Positions 47,301 through 57,790 of a stretch of 64,000 nt of DNA are shown piece after piece. A program made the position numbers and the translations under genes. How positions within the stretch are numbered: the stretch's first letter is position 1; every line of letters begins with the position of its first letter. Origin of the DNA: Struthio camelus (Eukaryota; Chordata; Aves; Struthioniformes; Struthionidae). A model generated the notes under the pieces. It searched no databases. It was not told the DNA's origin and saw only the letters and a program-made list of their open reading frames with translations. The DNA lies in contig NC_090953.1 in NCBI RefSeq assembly GCF_040807025.1, positions 2,321,001 to 2,385,000 on the forward strand. Direction: 5' to 3'.

Positions 47301-50294
47301 CACACTGCAGGGCATGTAGTTGTAAAGATAAATCTGTGCACTTCCCTGGTACTGCAGGCACTCACCCTTTGGCCTCATTTTTATGACTCTACACCCTGGA
47401 GTGGTGTTATTGCTTACAAACATACATATATACTTATGGGGGTATGTGCGATCTGCAGATGTTTTATTTATAAGTGGCAAGCGTATTGCATCACTGAAAC
47501 ATGCATTTACAAACAGACATAGGTTTTATGAAACCCTATTCTGTTGTTTTAATAGCTAAGCTATCCAGCCATAGCATAATAGTGCACAAGGTAAATGTGT
47601 CTACACGTCTAGAACCTGTTCCAAGTTTTCTCAGATGTGACTAACTGCAAGAATTTTCCAACCATCAAAAGTTAATAAAAAAGACAAAATAAGGCAGCGT
47701 AAGCCTTTCATTCTAGGCACATAACATCACAAAGTAGAGTGGCTCTGATAAACTTTAAGGCCTCATTTTGCTAAGGTATTTAAGCAGGTGCCTAACTTCA
47801 AATGTAGATCTATTGAAGTTAATACCCTTAAAATTAGATTCACAGTTAAATACTTAACTAACCAGGGCCTAAATTGAGACTAGTGTGAGTTGCAAGATAT
47901 CTGCCCCAGGGCATCCTCAGAGATTAGCCTTTAACTAGAGAATAGCTGCAATAGAAACACTTGTTTATTCTGCTCCTAGTTCAGAGCAGGTATGCAAGAG
48001 AGGAAATGATGCAAACGTGTTCTTGTCCTGTTAAAATATCCTAAAATTATCCCTAGACAAATAACCCACAAAAATAAATCAGGATGACTTTTTATAAACC
48101 TCTACAAGGCAGGAAACAGCATATGAAAAAAATTAATGAAACACTTAAAATGAAAAGTATTTGATATGAGTCAGAGGGGATCACAACTCCTATCTACAGG
48201 GTAAGTTATTGTACATATTTACAATAATTGTTTGATACAAAATTTTTCTAGCAGCTTAAAAACAGTCAAAACAGCACTCTACACTAAATACATGGCCACA
48301 AGGGACTGGCTGGAGAGCAGGTACCCTATTACTGCTTAACTGAAAAAATGACATCTCAGCTCCGATTCCAACACGGAGAGCCGAAAGACCAAAAGCTACA
48401 TATTAACTCAATCTTCTGTAGCCAATCTAATTTCATTCTACAGGAATATAAGTGAAAACAGTAGCTCCTGCATTTCATTAAAAATACAGTATTTTGACCG
48501 TACCCTCTGTCTCCAGTCTTCAGATTTTGAAAGGTTAAGACTGGCAAATGATGACAAAGCATGACCTACATTAAGCGGTAATCCCTGGACAAAAAAACTG
48601 AAAAAAACTGTGTATTAAGCATCAAAATGGCTTTGATTGAAATTTGCTGCTGGCTGTGGAAGTTCTGTATTAACTTCCCAAATTGCAAGTAAAGTCCTGG
48701 CCACACCGCAGGTAACAGCAAAATATCCATTAACTTCAATGGAATCAGAATTTCACCTTCTGTTTCTGTGTGTGCTCTGCAAACGTGTAATTGCTGCACA
48801 AGCCGGAAAAAGTTCAGATGCGAGTTTGCACATGCTAAAAAATGCAGGAAAAACAATGCATACACCTCTATATACATTAATAAAAAGCTTTCATAGACAA
48901 TGCATACTGAGCGGCTCTGAAGTTTCACTTACCATTAAATCTTCAGGTGCTGGCCTTTCCTTTGGTTGCTTTTTCATGCTATGTATCATAAAACAAAACG
49001 GTCACATATAAACAACTGTTCGTTTATTCTGCTTGCTTAAATACTGAAGATTTCTTCCCTTATCCCAGACAGACTGTGCCTGGAATCTCAAGGCACTTCG
49101 TAACTTTAGCACGTTCCAGCGGAAGACGCGGCTCCCAACAGCGGCCCAAACGTTCATCGACTTCTTCCCTCCCATCCCTCCCTTATGGTCAAGGTTGATC
49201 CATTCTTAATACAATCATTATATTTTCTGTTGACGAGAAAAATATCTTGTTGGCTGTTGTCCACTTTTCAGCTGTGTGCGAGTCTTTAAAGTTTCCTGCA
49301 AATTTATAGGTTTCTTTTACCATTTTCCAAAGGTGATTACACTCACTAACGTCTCCCGCAGAACGGCTGCTTTCCTCGCATAGCGACCCAGCCAACAATT
49401 ATTTGCTTTTCTTCGGTGGTCTACTCTGTTTCTTACCACGAATGAGTTTGAACGTAACGATCATTGAAAACCAATCACGTCAGACAGCATAGTAAGCTGA
49501 TTCTCATTTTGCCAGGGATTATTACATAGCTTGACACAAAGTATTACACAAACAGGTGGGAAATTTAACTCTAACACTGAACAGCTTCAGGAGAACATGC
49601 AATACCCTGGGGTTTCTACCTTAATTTTTTCACATTTATTTCCATTACACGGCAGGGTGATAGTTCATTACACAGCATTACGCTGTTTATAAGATCATGT
49701 TTCTCATCCAAACTGTGCTAGTTTTCTGTGCAACAGGTGCAATTAGCTCCTGAAGACTGTGCTTAGCTGCGTGAAGGAGCACAATAACGTGGCACAGAGG
49801 TGACCATCCGGAGCTGCCTCCTGACTAATTGGATTACATCCAAACAGCCAGTGTTTACGGCGTAACTGGCATAAAGTCATAAAGTCTGATGCGTTGCTCA
49901 CTTGACATCTCTAATACTTATTAGGAAGTGATTGCCTGAGCGGTGTATAGAGCGTTTTCCCCGTTTGTTGGCTTTTTAAGATAGCAATGCCTCACACGAA
50001 GCGGCTGCATACTGCATGGCCAATATAACGTTATATCGAAACTACTAAATAACCTGTGTTGCAAACAGGAGGTATTAACGATACAATTTACCTTCCCTAC
50101 AAATAACTACAAGCAGCTCACCCAGCGCCGGCACCAGCGAGGCCGGGAGCTGCGCGGCGAGCAGGCGGGTAACTGTTCTAATCTGACAGTCCACAGTAGC
50201 CGGGTCTCCAGGGAAAGCCAGGCTATTAGCCGCCATCAGTTATGCCTCAGCTTGACATCTGTGGAAATTTTAACACAGGTTATCCCTCCCTCTG

Positions 50295-50329
<35 letters not shown>

Positions 50330-50689
50330 AACAGCCTGTGATTAATTTTTGGAAGGGATTTACAAAAAAAAAAAAAACAGACGTGCAGCTCCACGCACAC
50401 CGGTGAGTTACACTGCAACATCCTCCAGACGTTGCTCGTGGTAAATTGAGCCTATTGAAGAAGAAGGCCTGTGTTATGCTAACTATTATTTAAATTCACC
50501 GATAATCGGACTGCTTTCCCCTTCTGCGTTATTTGTTACATACAATGTCAATCCTGACAGGTGCTTTCTCCTATTAAAAATACCGATTTGATTTACCCAG
50601 CCTTTGCGGCAGCAGCCCTGGCGCACGCTAGAGGATGTGACAGTGCTGTGAGGACCAGCCTACAGAAATATATCTATAGATACACACAT

Positions 50690-50732
<43 letters not shown>

Positions 50733-51682
50733 TATATATGTGGGGCCATGGGCTTCAAGCACCCGGTTTCTCCACGGACGAGGGAACGTCGCCGAAGGCG
50801 TCCTCGTGCCCGCGCACCGAGGGGCTCCACCTGATTTACACCGCCGAGCAGCCCGGCCGGGACGCCTGCGGTCTCCAAAGGGCCGCTTCTCAGTCAAGCG
50901 CATCGCATTTATATAAAATTCAATCTTGTGTTTTCTGCCACGTGTAAACGGCTGTCTATTATTCTTTTTTGTGAATGAGCCAGTTAACAACAACAAAAAT
51001 TTCCCTTCACTTTGTTTCTTCAGAATAGCTTACCCTTCACATCTTTATCATCTAGTCACTCCAGAAACGTATTTTTTATTCCATAAACTCCTCCTCTCCC
51101 CACTTCTCTGTTAATTTAAAAGGCTTTCAATGAACTATTCAGTTTTAAGGGAAGAAAATATACCCAATGGTGTGTTTTAAAATACGACACTCAGTAAAAA
51201 TTACTTACTGAAAAGCCAATGAATTAATCAAGGCTGTTTGCCTTTCTAAACATCGAGGCAATTTTGTAAGCAATATTTTAAAAAGTCCTAAATAATGATA
51301 TTACACACACGAGTCTTTGTGGCCTCTGTACCCCTGGATGAATTCTTCAGAGTCTCAGCACACAAGAACGCACCCAGATTCAGGGCAGGTTTATTAAAAC
51401 AGGAAAAACCCTTGTAAGTACTTTTACGACCCTTTGTGTAAATAACGTTTACATAATTTAAACAGTTTGCTTAGCTTTGCTGCCCCATCTGCCCAAGGCC
51501 CCCAAGTCCCTCTTCTCTCCGAAAGGATGCAAGGAAAGCCATAAGGTCTCGCCGAGCTGCCGAGTTAATGGCATGTATCATTTACATTGAGGGCATGGCA
51601 TGTTTGCAAACTGAGCTTACCATTGAGTGATGAAGTGTACAAATGGCTCAGAGAACTCCCCGGCTGGAAGGACCGGCGATTC
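26212..51682 (-). CDS. MAP2K5: MAP2K5 (MEK5) 3' part, last three coding exons; 5' part beyond right edge
   Basis: MEK5 is the dual-specificity MAP kinase kinase that phosphorylates and activates ERK5 (MAPK7). Exons on the minus strand are 51,682-51,621 (ESPVLPAGEFSEPFVHFITQ), 48,978-48,933 (C-MKKQPKERPAPEDLM) and 26,316-26,212 (GHPFIVQYNDGNAEVV then SMWVCRMLEERRSSQGPQ and stop). Phases join correctly: the first ends in TG, the second supplies C to complete a Cys codon, the third starts in phase 0. Together they give kinase subdomains X-XI, including the invariant Arg of KERP, and the short MEK5 C-terminus, 69 complete codons plus one split Cys. From memory, human MEK5 ends in almost the same residues, with RSQQGPP in place of RSSQGPQ. 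Activation-loop, ATP-binding and PB1 exons were sought to position 64,000 and not found, so the upstream intron exceeds 12.3 kb. Confidence 0.95.
26377..26399. repeat. (TA)n microsatellite
   Basis: An alternating TA tract with one C interruption, directly after an A-run, about 60 bp inside the last MAP2K5 intron. Confidence 0.9.
30620..30850 (+). mobile_element. CORE-SINE / MIR-type element, old
   Basis: Plus-strand sequence in MIR order: GTCCTGGAGTTTATTCCCAAG (tRNA B-box region, decayed), AGTGTGACCTTCATAAAGCTGC and TTAATGTCCCTCAGCCTCATGG (the MIR core), GTTAAACAGGGAATAAATGA, then GTACAGCACTTTGGTGTTTG and a tail leading to CTTATTATAAGC. This agrees with the recalled MIR consensus (GTGACCTTGGGCAAGTCAC, CTCAGTTTCC, AAATGGGGATAATAAT, AAAGCGCTTTG). 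Divergence is high, consistent with an ancient amniote insertion. Confidence 0.75.
32021..32060. repeat. 20-bp direct duplication
   Basis: CAGATGGGGAGGAGAGGAA occurs twice in tandem with period 20 in a purine-rich stretch. Confidence 0.9.
37540..38060. promoter_or_regulatory. Candidate conserved noncoding element in MAP2K5 last intron
   Basis: About 500 bp of evenly AT-rich, non-repetitive sequence packed with transcription-factor-like motifs: TGTAATTAAAATG, ACATTAATCAC, CTAAGATTAATTTATGC, TTATGATTAATAAGC and CAATTATAATGAGC. No open frame of protein character. The texture is that of a deeply conserved enhancer; SKOR1 is the plausible target. Inference only. Confidence 0.35.
39791..39808. repeat. 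(CA)n microsatellite
   Basis: A perfect CA tract of nine units. Confidence 0.9.
40560..41350. promoter_or_regulatory. Candidate conserved noncoding element in MAP2K5 last intron
   Basis: An AT-rich stretch with TTTAATTTAAAAATTAG, AGACAATTAGCTGC, GATTGAAACAAAATTTAAA, CTCCAATCAATCCCCC, CCTTAATTGCAGTTG and CTAATCTCCCGATTACTAAT. Motif density, lack of repeats and lack of coding signal resemble vertebrate developmental enhancers. Function and target are inferred. Confidence 0.35.
41450..41690. repeat. Fossil dispersed repeat (amniote-wide type)
   Basis: AGGCCCTGATCCGCCAGCTG followed at 41,590-41,690 by ATTATTACTATTATTTAATA and ACAATAGCTGGTACTATACA recalls old interspersed repeats common in turtles, crocodilians and birds (GGGCCTGATCCTGC; ATTGTGCTAGGCGCTGTACA). 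I cannot assign a family name from sequence alone. Confidence 0.4.
45020..45040. repeat. C21 homopolymer
   Basis: Twenty-one consecutive C residues after a pyrimidine lead-in. Length is prone to sequencing error and polymorphism. Confidence 0.95.
45980..46041. repeat. Fossil palindromic repeat
   Basis: GTAAAATCCTGG at the left and CCGGGATTTCAC at the right form imperfect terminal inverted repeats, with a central AATTGATGGTAAGCTGACTT decayed from a CCATTGACTTCAATGG-type palindrome. The same sequence type occurs at 48,690-48,756. Confidence 0.5.
47758..47876. repeat. Fossil palindromic repeat
   Basis: AGGCCTCATTTTGCTAAGG at the left end and AACCAGGGCCTAAATTG at the right end face each other. 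Inside, TTAAGCAGGTGCCTAACTTC is mirrored by ACAGTTAAATACTTAACTAA around ATCTATTGAAGTTAATA. This is the layout of an old inverted-repeat (MITE-like) element. Confidence 0.5.
48690..48756. repeat. Fossil palindromic repeat
   Basis: TAAAGTCCTGGCCACACC at the left and TCAGAATTTCACC at the right flank CCATTAACTTCAATGG. Same type as the copy at 45,980. It lies about 180 bp from a MAP2K5 exon. Confidence 0.55.
48933..48978 (-). CDS. MAP2K5: MAP2K5 second-last coding exon
   Basis: A 46-bp exon, too short to stand out as an open frame. Acceptor TATGATACATAG, donor TTAATG|GTAAGT. It completes the Cys codon and encodes MKKQPKERPAPEDLM, the counterpart of the recalled human MRKQPKERPAPEELM. Its acceptor has a weak pyrimidine tract, but splice phase and protein match leave little doubt. 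Confidence 0.93.
50296..50325. repeat. T30 homopolymer
   Basis: Thirty consecutive T residues, with an A run about 40 bp downstream. Could be the tail of an old minus-strand retroposed copy, but no body is recognisable beside it. Confidence 0.9.
50681..50740. repeat. Compound CA/TA microsatellite
   Basis: ACACATACACACACATATAT leads into a pure TA block, then CACACACACA and CATATATATG. Nearly symmetric about the TA core. Confidence 0.95.
51621..51682 (-). CDS. MAP2K5: MAP2K5 third-last coding exon
   Basis: A 62-bp exon, acceptor CGTTCCACTGGCAG, donor CAATG|GTAAGC. It encodes ESPVLPAGEFSEPFVHFITQ and the first two bases of a Cys codon. The upstream in-frame sequence is intronic polypyrimidine, so apparent coding to the left of GAATCG is spurious. 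Confidence 0.95.
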
Positions 51683-52009
51683 CTGCCAGTGGAACGAAAC
51701 GAGAAACAGAGTCAGGAAGAGAGAAGACAATTTTTTAGGAAGAGAGCAATATAACAAATAATGAAAAAGAAAGAGAAGGGGGGGGGGGAAAGGAAGCGAC
51801 AAAGCCCCCTTTTCACACAGAGAATTTGAGGGGGAAAGGTACAAATTCTTCTGAGAATGTGTTATAAAACACTGAATTTCAACTAATGAGTATTACACAA
51901 TGGGTAAAAACATGTGGAAAGACACTGAGGGGAGGTGAAAAAAGGACAATGATAGCCACAGGGTAAAAAGGAAGGTAGGGAAAGTGTAAATGAGAAATTA
52001 ATGATTATT

Positions 52010-53110
52010 TAAGTAACACACAAATGGTCTTGTAATTAACAAAGAGCTGTGAAATTATTCTTGTGTTGACCTTTGTTTCTTTCACTGCATTTGCTATTTA
52101 TTTACACTCATGTTTATTTACACTTATTCATTTTAGAGGCTGTCCTAATATGCAGGCTGTTCTAGATTTAAAAGGGGAAACAATTTTTAAAAGAATAAAG
52201 GTAAGATTTACCAGTGTAATGAAAATAACCATCTAGTATTTATGAAAGCAAAAAAAAAAAAAAAAACCAAAAAAAATTAAGAACGCATGAAAAAAATATA
52301 CAAACAGGGAACAAACAACATTACCATTTGCAAAGAAGAGCTTTACGAATTTAGGAGTTTTTCCAAGAATGACAGAGAGCTCCACTGTGTTTATAGTGTA
52401 ACAGCTCAGGATGTAATGAAATTACACTGCAGAGTACTTTAACAGTGTCATCTCATTAGACCTACAGTTGGAACAAGAGAGCCACATAAAACAGGCAGCT
52501 GCAAATGACTCCATTCTCATCTATTCTCATTTGCTATTAAAAATACCTTTCGGCGGCTTTTTTCCTCCCTGACATCCCTACACAAAGTACCCTGCAAAGT
52601 ATGATACATGCACCTATTTAAATTAACAAAGGAATGACTTATTTTAATCTCACTGTGCTTTGGAGTGCTTTGGCCATTTGGATGAGCAATATATCATTAC
52701 ATACAACCTTCCAGCGCTGCAGGCAAGAAACTCAGAGCGTGCAGCATTTGGTGGGAGCCAAACAATTTCTCTAGCACACAACTGTGTCAAATGCATGCAT
52801 GTATTCATTATTGAGAATGCGAGGAAATAGCTTTGATGTAGTGGAAAAAAGAAGATGATAAAAGCACCTCTGCAATGTGTGTGCCATTATCAATGGTGGC
52901 AGATAGACACAACTGCAGAGCCTCCTATGTGATTAGTAAATATACATATAATTGCTGTGGCCAATTATCAGAAAAATGAGATCGGTAATTACAAGACAGA
53001 AAATTAACTAGAACTCTTATTAAGGCTTTGTCTCCAATTCAAACAATTGGAAACTGCTGGAAAATACAATTAAATCAAAAGTAACTGAAGAGTAAAAGGA
53101 GAAGCCAAAA
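52010..53110. promoter_or_regulatory. Candidate conserved noncoding element in MAP2K5 intron
   Basis: About 1.1 kb of non-repetitive AT-rich sequence rich in regulatory-type motifs: ATTCATTTTAGAGGCTG, TTTGCTATTAAAAATACC, TTTGGCCATTTGGATGAGC, TGCATGCATGTATTCATT, GTGCCATTATCAATGG, GCCAATTATCAG and TCAAACAATTGG. No coding frame and no repeat family recognised. Probably constrained regulatory DNA; inference from texture only. Confidence 0.35.
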
Positions 53111-55718
53111 TTGCTTTACAAATTTCAAAGAGTTCTATTAAATACAAGGAGTGTTTGATATAACATGCCCAAATTCTCTTTGAACTTAGACTGGGAGAAG
53201 GAGAGGTTATTGTTTCTAAACTTATAAATGACATCAATAGAGGAAGGTCTCCGCTGGAGAGTGGAAGGAACACATGGAAATAAACGGTGCAATTAAACTT
53301 CCTCCAGTTCAAGGAACTGCACACCAAAATTATTCATATTAGTATGGAAAATGCAGAGCAAAATGTCAGGCTTGCTTATACCGAGTGGAGCCCAGCAGGT
53401 TTAGCCGCTCTCCATCATTTTCCTCTGCCCAGGAGAAGCCTTCCTGTGCTCGCACCTGCAGTGGCAAACGTCACCTCTCCCCAGGTGGGACAGACTCAGA
53501 GCAAAGGCAGGCTCCAAGAAAAGGTAGGAAATTCTTGTATTACGGATCATCTTGAAAACGATAAGCCAAAGCTATGAGATCACATTCCCCGGGGAGCTGT
53601 CTCTGCCCGGCAATCCACCCCTGCTGTTTATTTTAAGCAGAAGGCAAGTGAGGAGCTTCTTATAAATGTCCCTCTAATAAGGGCTGCCAGCTTGGATCCA
53701 CACATGCTGGGGGAACAGGACAGGCACACGGCACTTCACACTAATTTGGTAGGTGATAATTTCTGCAATCACAAAGAGATGACGGACCCATAATGGAGTG
53801 CAACTTCATTATGAGAGCGGAAGGGAAGCTGACGAGCTGCGCTGAAGCCACCAGCGTTTCACTCCGGCCATCCCAAGCTCAGCCGGCGTCGCGGCTCGGG
53901 CAGCCAAGGGAAGAAGCGGCTCTGGCGTGGCAGGATTAACACCATGCCCATGCCGCTCCTGAAACACCTCCAGCCAGAAGATGAGGTGCTCCTGCATAAG
54001 CACATAAGAAAATTTCACCTGGGTGAAAAATGCTGCTTTTCCAGCACAGCGTTCTGCACAGCATGGGAATCTCAACCGCACCCAGGCCAAGGGGCTCCTG
54101 CCGCATATCCCTCAGTTGTGGCTGTGCCTCGGCTGGCTGCTTTCATCTCAGGAGCTCAGGAAGAGATTGTAGGAGGCAGATGAAAATGGCCTGGATCTCA
54201 GTAAAAAGCTACATGCTTTAACGTGTCTTTCCAAGGATTTTAGAGTGGGTGGCCCACAAAACTTATTGGCCGTTTGCTTGACAAACTGCAAACCTTTTGT
54301 GAGAATACACCAATCTCAAGAAAACACTTCCTAGGAAACATGTTTGAGGGCAAACAGATCAGTGCAAATAAATACCTTAATTTCATTCCTGAAAACAAGA
54401 GCCAATTGTAACTTTACAGTTACAGAGGCACGATAGGGGAGAAGGAGGGGGGTACTGGGTTTTAGTTGATCCAGAAAAGTCTGGACCCTCAACTGCTTCC
54501 CTAGTTGAACGCTGAAAAGCTGCCTCCTACGCTGCCTTTTAAAAATGACCTTAGAAACAGAGAACATCCATTCAGTTATGATATCTACCCAGGGAAACCG
54601 ATGACAGAAATATTTCTATTTCTGCCATCGTTCTATTCAGGAACATTTGAGTAGCAGAAAGGTGAGAGTATGTTGTATTTAGAGCTATTTCCAATGAGAA
54701 AAAGTGTTGCTATTGCTACCTCTGTAACTTGAGTGATCACAATGCTGTTATACAACATCTAGAGCAAGAGTCTACAAAAGCTACACAAAATAAATGCAGC
54801 CTGTATCATATCCTGAAGTTCCCTAGAAGATGACTCTGGCTGACTCTCAAAGAGATGGGAATACGATGAAAAAAAAAAAAAAAACAAAGCTACAAAGCTC
54901 TACCAAGTCTGTGTACTGGAAAACTGTTACACATCTCTTGTATGATAAGATACAGTCACCATTTGTTATAACCACTGGGAACCGTCCATCTGCCTTCCAA
55001 CAGCCTGCACATTGAACTCACACTGCAGAGGCAAAAAAAGTAGAAAACCACACAGAATTTTAAAGGAGGGAAGAACAGGTATGCTCATTCTGAACTAGAA
55101 AACAGGTCTTTCATTTTCATTAAAGACTGTCTCTTTTAACTAGCATCATGGAGATCTACACATTGGGGAGGCTGATAAAGCGGTAGCAGAGTCGCAAACG
55201 CAGTTGTAAGGGCTGAGGTACCAACCACCTTTTACATCCACAGGCAGCTCATTCCCTAGACCAGCTATTGGCCTAAGTATTCAAGTTACATTTCTGTAAC
55301 TGAGACCTGCTGCAGAAGAAGACAAGATCAGCCACTGTGATTCCTGAAGCTGTCAGCTTGATTCTCAAAAACAGCCAAAACGTGTATATACAGCGAGAAT
55401 GGGGAAGGGCAGCAGGAAAAAAAGTTTGAGTGATGCCTTTGCCTTGTGAATAATGAACAGTTCAAGAAGGTCAACCCATTACAACTGAAACCGTTTAATT
55501 ATTAATTATGCACAATCTATGAGCAAAAGGACAAGTTCAGAATGTTTAATGTGTGGCAACTCCGACTGGACTCTCTCTTGGCATTTTGTTATTAGCACTT
55601 GTCAGCAAGGTGCTCAGGCATAAAGAAAAAAGCACAGCAGCAGAAAATCTGAGCTAGCAGGAGGAGGGAGGGCTTTAAACTTCAAACACTGCTCCTAACA
55701 TTTAATTTATAGAGTGCC

Positions 55719-55770
55719 AATGCTCTGGTGTAGACCTTATTGACTTCCATGGAGTTAGGGGAAGTCACAT
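55719..55770. repeat. Fossil dispersed repeat piece
   Basis: GCTCTGGTGTAGACCTTATT followed by GACTTCCATGGAGTTAGGG resembles the old amniote repeat type with TTGACTTCCATGGAGTTAC. Short and unassigned. Confidence 0.4.
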
Positions 55771-57654
55771 TATCTAAATGAAGACATGGGAACAAGTACA
55801 CTGAGATAATCCCTTCAAAAGCCCTCTCTTTTGAAGGGAGCGACGGCATTACTATCTGTATCCATTTTTTTCCACAGGTCTGAACAAAGGAATGAATGAA
55901 CAACCTAATAGCATGTCCAGAAGGTAACTGATCCTTTCCCATCTGTGCACTAAGGGTTTCAATTACAGGTCTGAGCACTAGGAGCTCAGCTACTCTTCAG
56001 ATCTATTATCCAAAACATCTCTTGGTCTGTTTGCTCCCATTAAGCAGAGCAGTAGCAGAAATGCTGTTGAGGTTCGGGCAATGAATAATGTCCAACCAAC
56101 CCCAAAAGGAAGTAAAGCAGAAAAAACAGATGAGCCACCTTCCCCTCCTTTTTGTCCACCTTGGAGAGGGAAGGAAGGAGGGTTGTCTGGACAAACTCAA
56201 GAAGCTAATTCAACAGGTACAGCTCTGAGTTGCTTATTCTTCTTAGAAACACGCGTCTGCTTATGAAACTCAGAAATAGCTCTTGACCAGAAATACATAC
56301 CCAAGCATCCCATGATGCCACCCCAACAGAATGTTTCTTCAGGGTGGCATATCTCCTCAAAACAACTAAAAGTTTGAGTTTTATCACATCCTTTCTGAAC
56401 AAAAAGGAAGTCCACAACCTCCTAGTAACAGGAAAGCCAGCAAACACAGGGTGTTCTACCTAAAATCTTCAAGAAGATGACGACAAAGCCCCCGACTACG
56501 TGCTAAGATCAAATCTATACTCTTCCTGCCGCCTCCTCTGCTTCTGGGGGAAGTGCTGCTGGACAAGCATGGAGCAGAACAGCAACCTGTCATCAACACG
56601 TCCCCAGTAAAAAGGCTGGTTGCGCAGCCATGCGCACCGCAAGACAGGCTCAGCTACACTTTGTGGGCAGCAGAGCTGGTATTCTCAGCAGATTCCCAGA
56701 CTCGGTGCAAGGAGGCTTTACCCCCTCTTCTCATCTGCTAATTCCCTCTCTTGTGAAGGGTTAAAATTTCCCATTCCCCAAAGCTCCAGAGCTACTGCTA
56801 TTCTGCAATACTCTTTCCTCAGTGTGAATGTTTGCGCAGAAGGAGATGCCATGGTCCTATGGCTCTATGGCCACAAGAGGGAAGTTAGTAGAACAGAGCA
56901 AACCAAACTTCAGTTACTCTCTCCTCTGGGTTTCTGCAGCATACCCTGTCTTTGAAACGATCAGCTCCTCTCTGGGCAGACACTCCTGTTCTGCATCTTG
57001 TCTATTAATGGTGAAATGGCAGTATTTAATAAATAATTTGTGTGCTCTGCAAAGCATTTCTGGCTTACTACTTCAGCCTAAAAAGTCTCTAGGGTTAAAG
57101 ATTGTTTATGCACTCCGACTTCTCTTTTACCACAGCTTTCAAAGAAAACACCTATTTTTGCATAGTAGTTGCATTTTACTTTGCGGTTAAATTCTCTGTC
57201 CCATCTGATTTTTCAGACGCGCTATATTTCGGATGCACCAGAAATACAGCCAGATGCAATTACCAGTAGTAAACGCATTGTAGTTAAAGAGCTGTTTCAG
57301 TGAGACCAGCAAATTGCAAATATTGTGCATATTCAGATTTACTCCTGCAAGGACAACTTTCTTTTACAGTACTTCTAAAATTTCATTGTTGACTTTCTAG
57401 CCAACCTGCTTCAAAAGCCTTGCACACAAACCTAACGGTAGGCAATTTCTTCCAAGTAACAAGCTTTGCAGAACACAACAATGTCTAGAGGTGGCTCAGA
57501 GGCCCAGACTTAAAAGAATTTCTGGATTGTCCCAGTTATGCTCCCACCCCTTAGCAAGAAGGTGAAAGATGATTACATTTTTGTGCTGGGTCACTTCTTG
57601 CTCTTTTCTTAGCAGCAGATGCCAAATGTGACAAATTATATGTGAGGGCATTTT

Positions 57655-57790
57655 GGTGTGAAGTTTTGTCTGCTGGGATTGGAGTGTCAGCAGTAAACTC
57701 ATTTATTTCCAGATCTCTAGCTGGACTGGAACCAAGGTCGAAAGGCCAGTGTTTTATCCACCAAAACACTCAGCCTACCTTTAACACCTC
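57655..57790 (-). mobile_element. tRNA-derived SINE head (MIR / CORE-SINE type)
   Basis: On the minus strand the sequence reads TAGGCTGAGTGTTTTGGTGG, ATAAAACACTGGCC, then GACCTTGGTTCCAGTCCAGC. The last contains a near-consensus RNA polymerase III B box (GGTTCCAGTCC), and the first resembles a decayed A box. This is the layout of the head of the amniote MIR SINE (GTGGTTAGAGCACTGGCC, GACCTGGGTTCAATTCC). A plain tRNA gene is unlikely because no acceptor stem forms. Confidence 0.65.

Larger units (their letters stand above)
26317..48932 (-). other. MAP2K5: MAP2K5 last intron (22.6 kb)
   Basis: No further exon was recognised. Contents: a (TA)n tract near 26,377-26,399; a MIR-type SINE at 30,620-30,850; a tandem 20-bp duplication at 32,021-32,060; AT-rich blocks that look conserved at 37,540-38,060 and 40,560-41,350; a CA repeat at 39,791-39,808; fossil palindromic repeats near 41,450, 45,660, 45,980, 47,760 and 48,690; a C21 run at 45,020-45,040. 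Open frames on both strands here are short and without protein character. Confidence 0.7.
48979..51620 (-). other. MAP2K5: MAP2K5 intron (2.6 kb)
   Basis: An ordinary AT-rich intron. It holds a T30 run at 50,296-50,325, an A run near 50,364-50,376, and a compound CA/TA microsatellite at 50,681-50,740. GC-richer sequence follows at 50,745-50,900. No other feature recognised. Confidence 0.8.

Noticed and set aside
57655-57790. Possible tRNA gene on the minus strand
   Set aside because: A good B box is present, but there is no acceptor stem or anticodon arm. The layout fits the tRNA-derived head of a MIR-type SINE.
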